Positions 44,293 to 44,710 of a stretch of 44,710 bases of DNA are shown here, in pieces (position 1 is the first letter of the stretch; each line of letters begins with the position of its first letter). The stretch is from Sideroxydans sp. (GTDB taxonomy: Bacteria; Pseudomonadota; Gammaproteobacteria; Burkholderiales; Gallionellaceae). The stretch is taken from contig DAIDAG010000025.1 of NCBI GenBank assembly GCA_027310725.1, positions 1-44,710 of the forward strand, given 5' to 3'. Under the pieces are notes generated by a model. That model saw only the letters and a program-made list of their open reading frames with translations. It ran no database searches and was not told the DNA's origin. The translations under genes and the position numbers were made by a program.

Positions 44293-44710
44293 TATGAGTA
44301 CCTTGAAAATCACGCTTGCGCAGATCAACCCAACCATCGGCGACATCCAAGGCAACATCGACCTGATGCGCCGGGCCGCATTGAAAGCGCAAGACGAAAA
44401 ATCGCAGATGGTGGTTTTCCCCGAGCTTTCCTTGACTGGCTATTCGCCTGGAGATCTCCTTGATGAACCAGAATTCATCAGTCGCACCGAGGCGGGCTTG
44501 GCCGATCTGATCGATGCGACTGTGGAAACTCCCGGCCTGCACTGGGTGATGGGAGCGCCTAGCCGCCGGACCGGACCGGGCAAGCACTTGGAAAACTGCC
44601 TGTTGGTGCTGGCGGACGGCAAGGTAGTGATGAAATACGCCAAACAGCTGTTGCCGACTTACAACGTCTTTGACGAGCATCGCTACTTTGAACCGGGGCC
44701 GGATGTCGCC
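44293..44710 (+). CDS. nadE: Glutamine-dependent NAD+ synthase, N-terminal part (3' truncated by window edge)
   Basis: Final step of NAD synthesis, amidating nicotinic acid adenine dinucleotide with ammonia from glutamine. Only the first 139 codons are present. They cover the nitrilase-like glutaminase domain: start MSTLKITLAQINPTIGDIQG, catalytic Glu44 in VVFPELSLTGY, and the Lys region KYAKQLLPTYNVFDEHRYF with Lys117. The ammonia-ligase domain lies beyond the window. ATG 44293 follows AAGGCGGG. It marks the return to ordinary chromosomal sequence on the right. Confidence 0.93.

Overview
The window looks like a betaproteobacterial chromosome, most likely from the Nitrosomonadales/Gallionellaceae (Sideroxydans-like). 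This is inferred from gene content: an argS-SPOR-dsbA run, a three-gene cytochrome bc1 operon, mreBCD-mrdA-rodA-rlpA, and dapF-DUF484-xerC. The taxon is an inference; no 16S or marker alignment was possible. Roughly the first 23.1 kb and the last 0.4 kb read as conserved chromosome. Most of what lies between is accessory DNA with lower GC and patchy coding.

Layout. 1-2959 (+): end of argS, a SPOR-domain envelope protein, dsbA and a short-chain dehydrogenase. 3133-5531 (+): petABC, encoding Rieske protein, cytochrome b and cytochrome c1. 5643-9699 (-): gatC-gatA-(DUF3050-like gene)-gatB, the tRNA-dependent amidotransferase operon with an extra gene inside it. A divergent promoter region then leads to mreB-mreC-mreD-mrdA-rodA-rlpA-DUF1304 (+, 9790-16603), the rod-shape/elongasome operon with tightly overlapping genes. 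16640-18370 is a composite inverted-repeat element enclosing one AT-rich gene with a TIR/deoxyribosyltransferase-like domain. 18401-23086 (-) is a compact operon: CoA-binding protein, tag, dapF, DUF484, xerC, rlmI.

At 23167-23358 there is the 5' half of a typical tRNA-Arg(CCG), broken at the anticodon stem-loop, followed by a complete but divergent tRNA-Arg(CCG). Immediately after come five GTGCCCA sites phased at multiples of 11 bp. This marks the left end of an integrative element. It carries a YejK/NdpA-type nucleoid protein overlapping a membrane protein gene (a candidate two-gene system), a decayed minus-strand operon behind an XRE repressor, a small excisionase-like gene, a DUF3596-type tyrosine integrase, several small unknown genes and a short topoisomerase III. 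The 3' ends of both the integrase and the topoisomerase genes recur downstream as diverged fragments, with other genes in between, as if modules had been inserted at gene 3' ends. No relaxase or type IV secretion gene was recognised, so the element is probably an IME or a decayed ICE.

33282-35376 holds small DNA-binding genes (winged helix, HU, coiled-coil HTH) and a tiny membrane protein. 35385-41189 (-) is a tripartite RND efflux operon in the order permease, adaptor, outer-membrane channel. 42053-43759 (+) is a two-HKD phospholipase D-like protein. It is preceded by a perfect 20-bp hairpin and followed by a stretch rich in hairpins that ends in a strong terminator, which may be a structured RNA. 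The window ends in the start of a glutamine-dependent NAD+ synthase gene.
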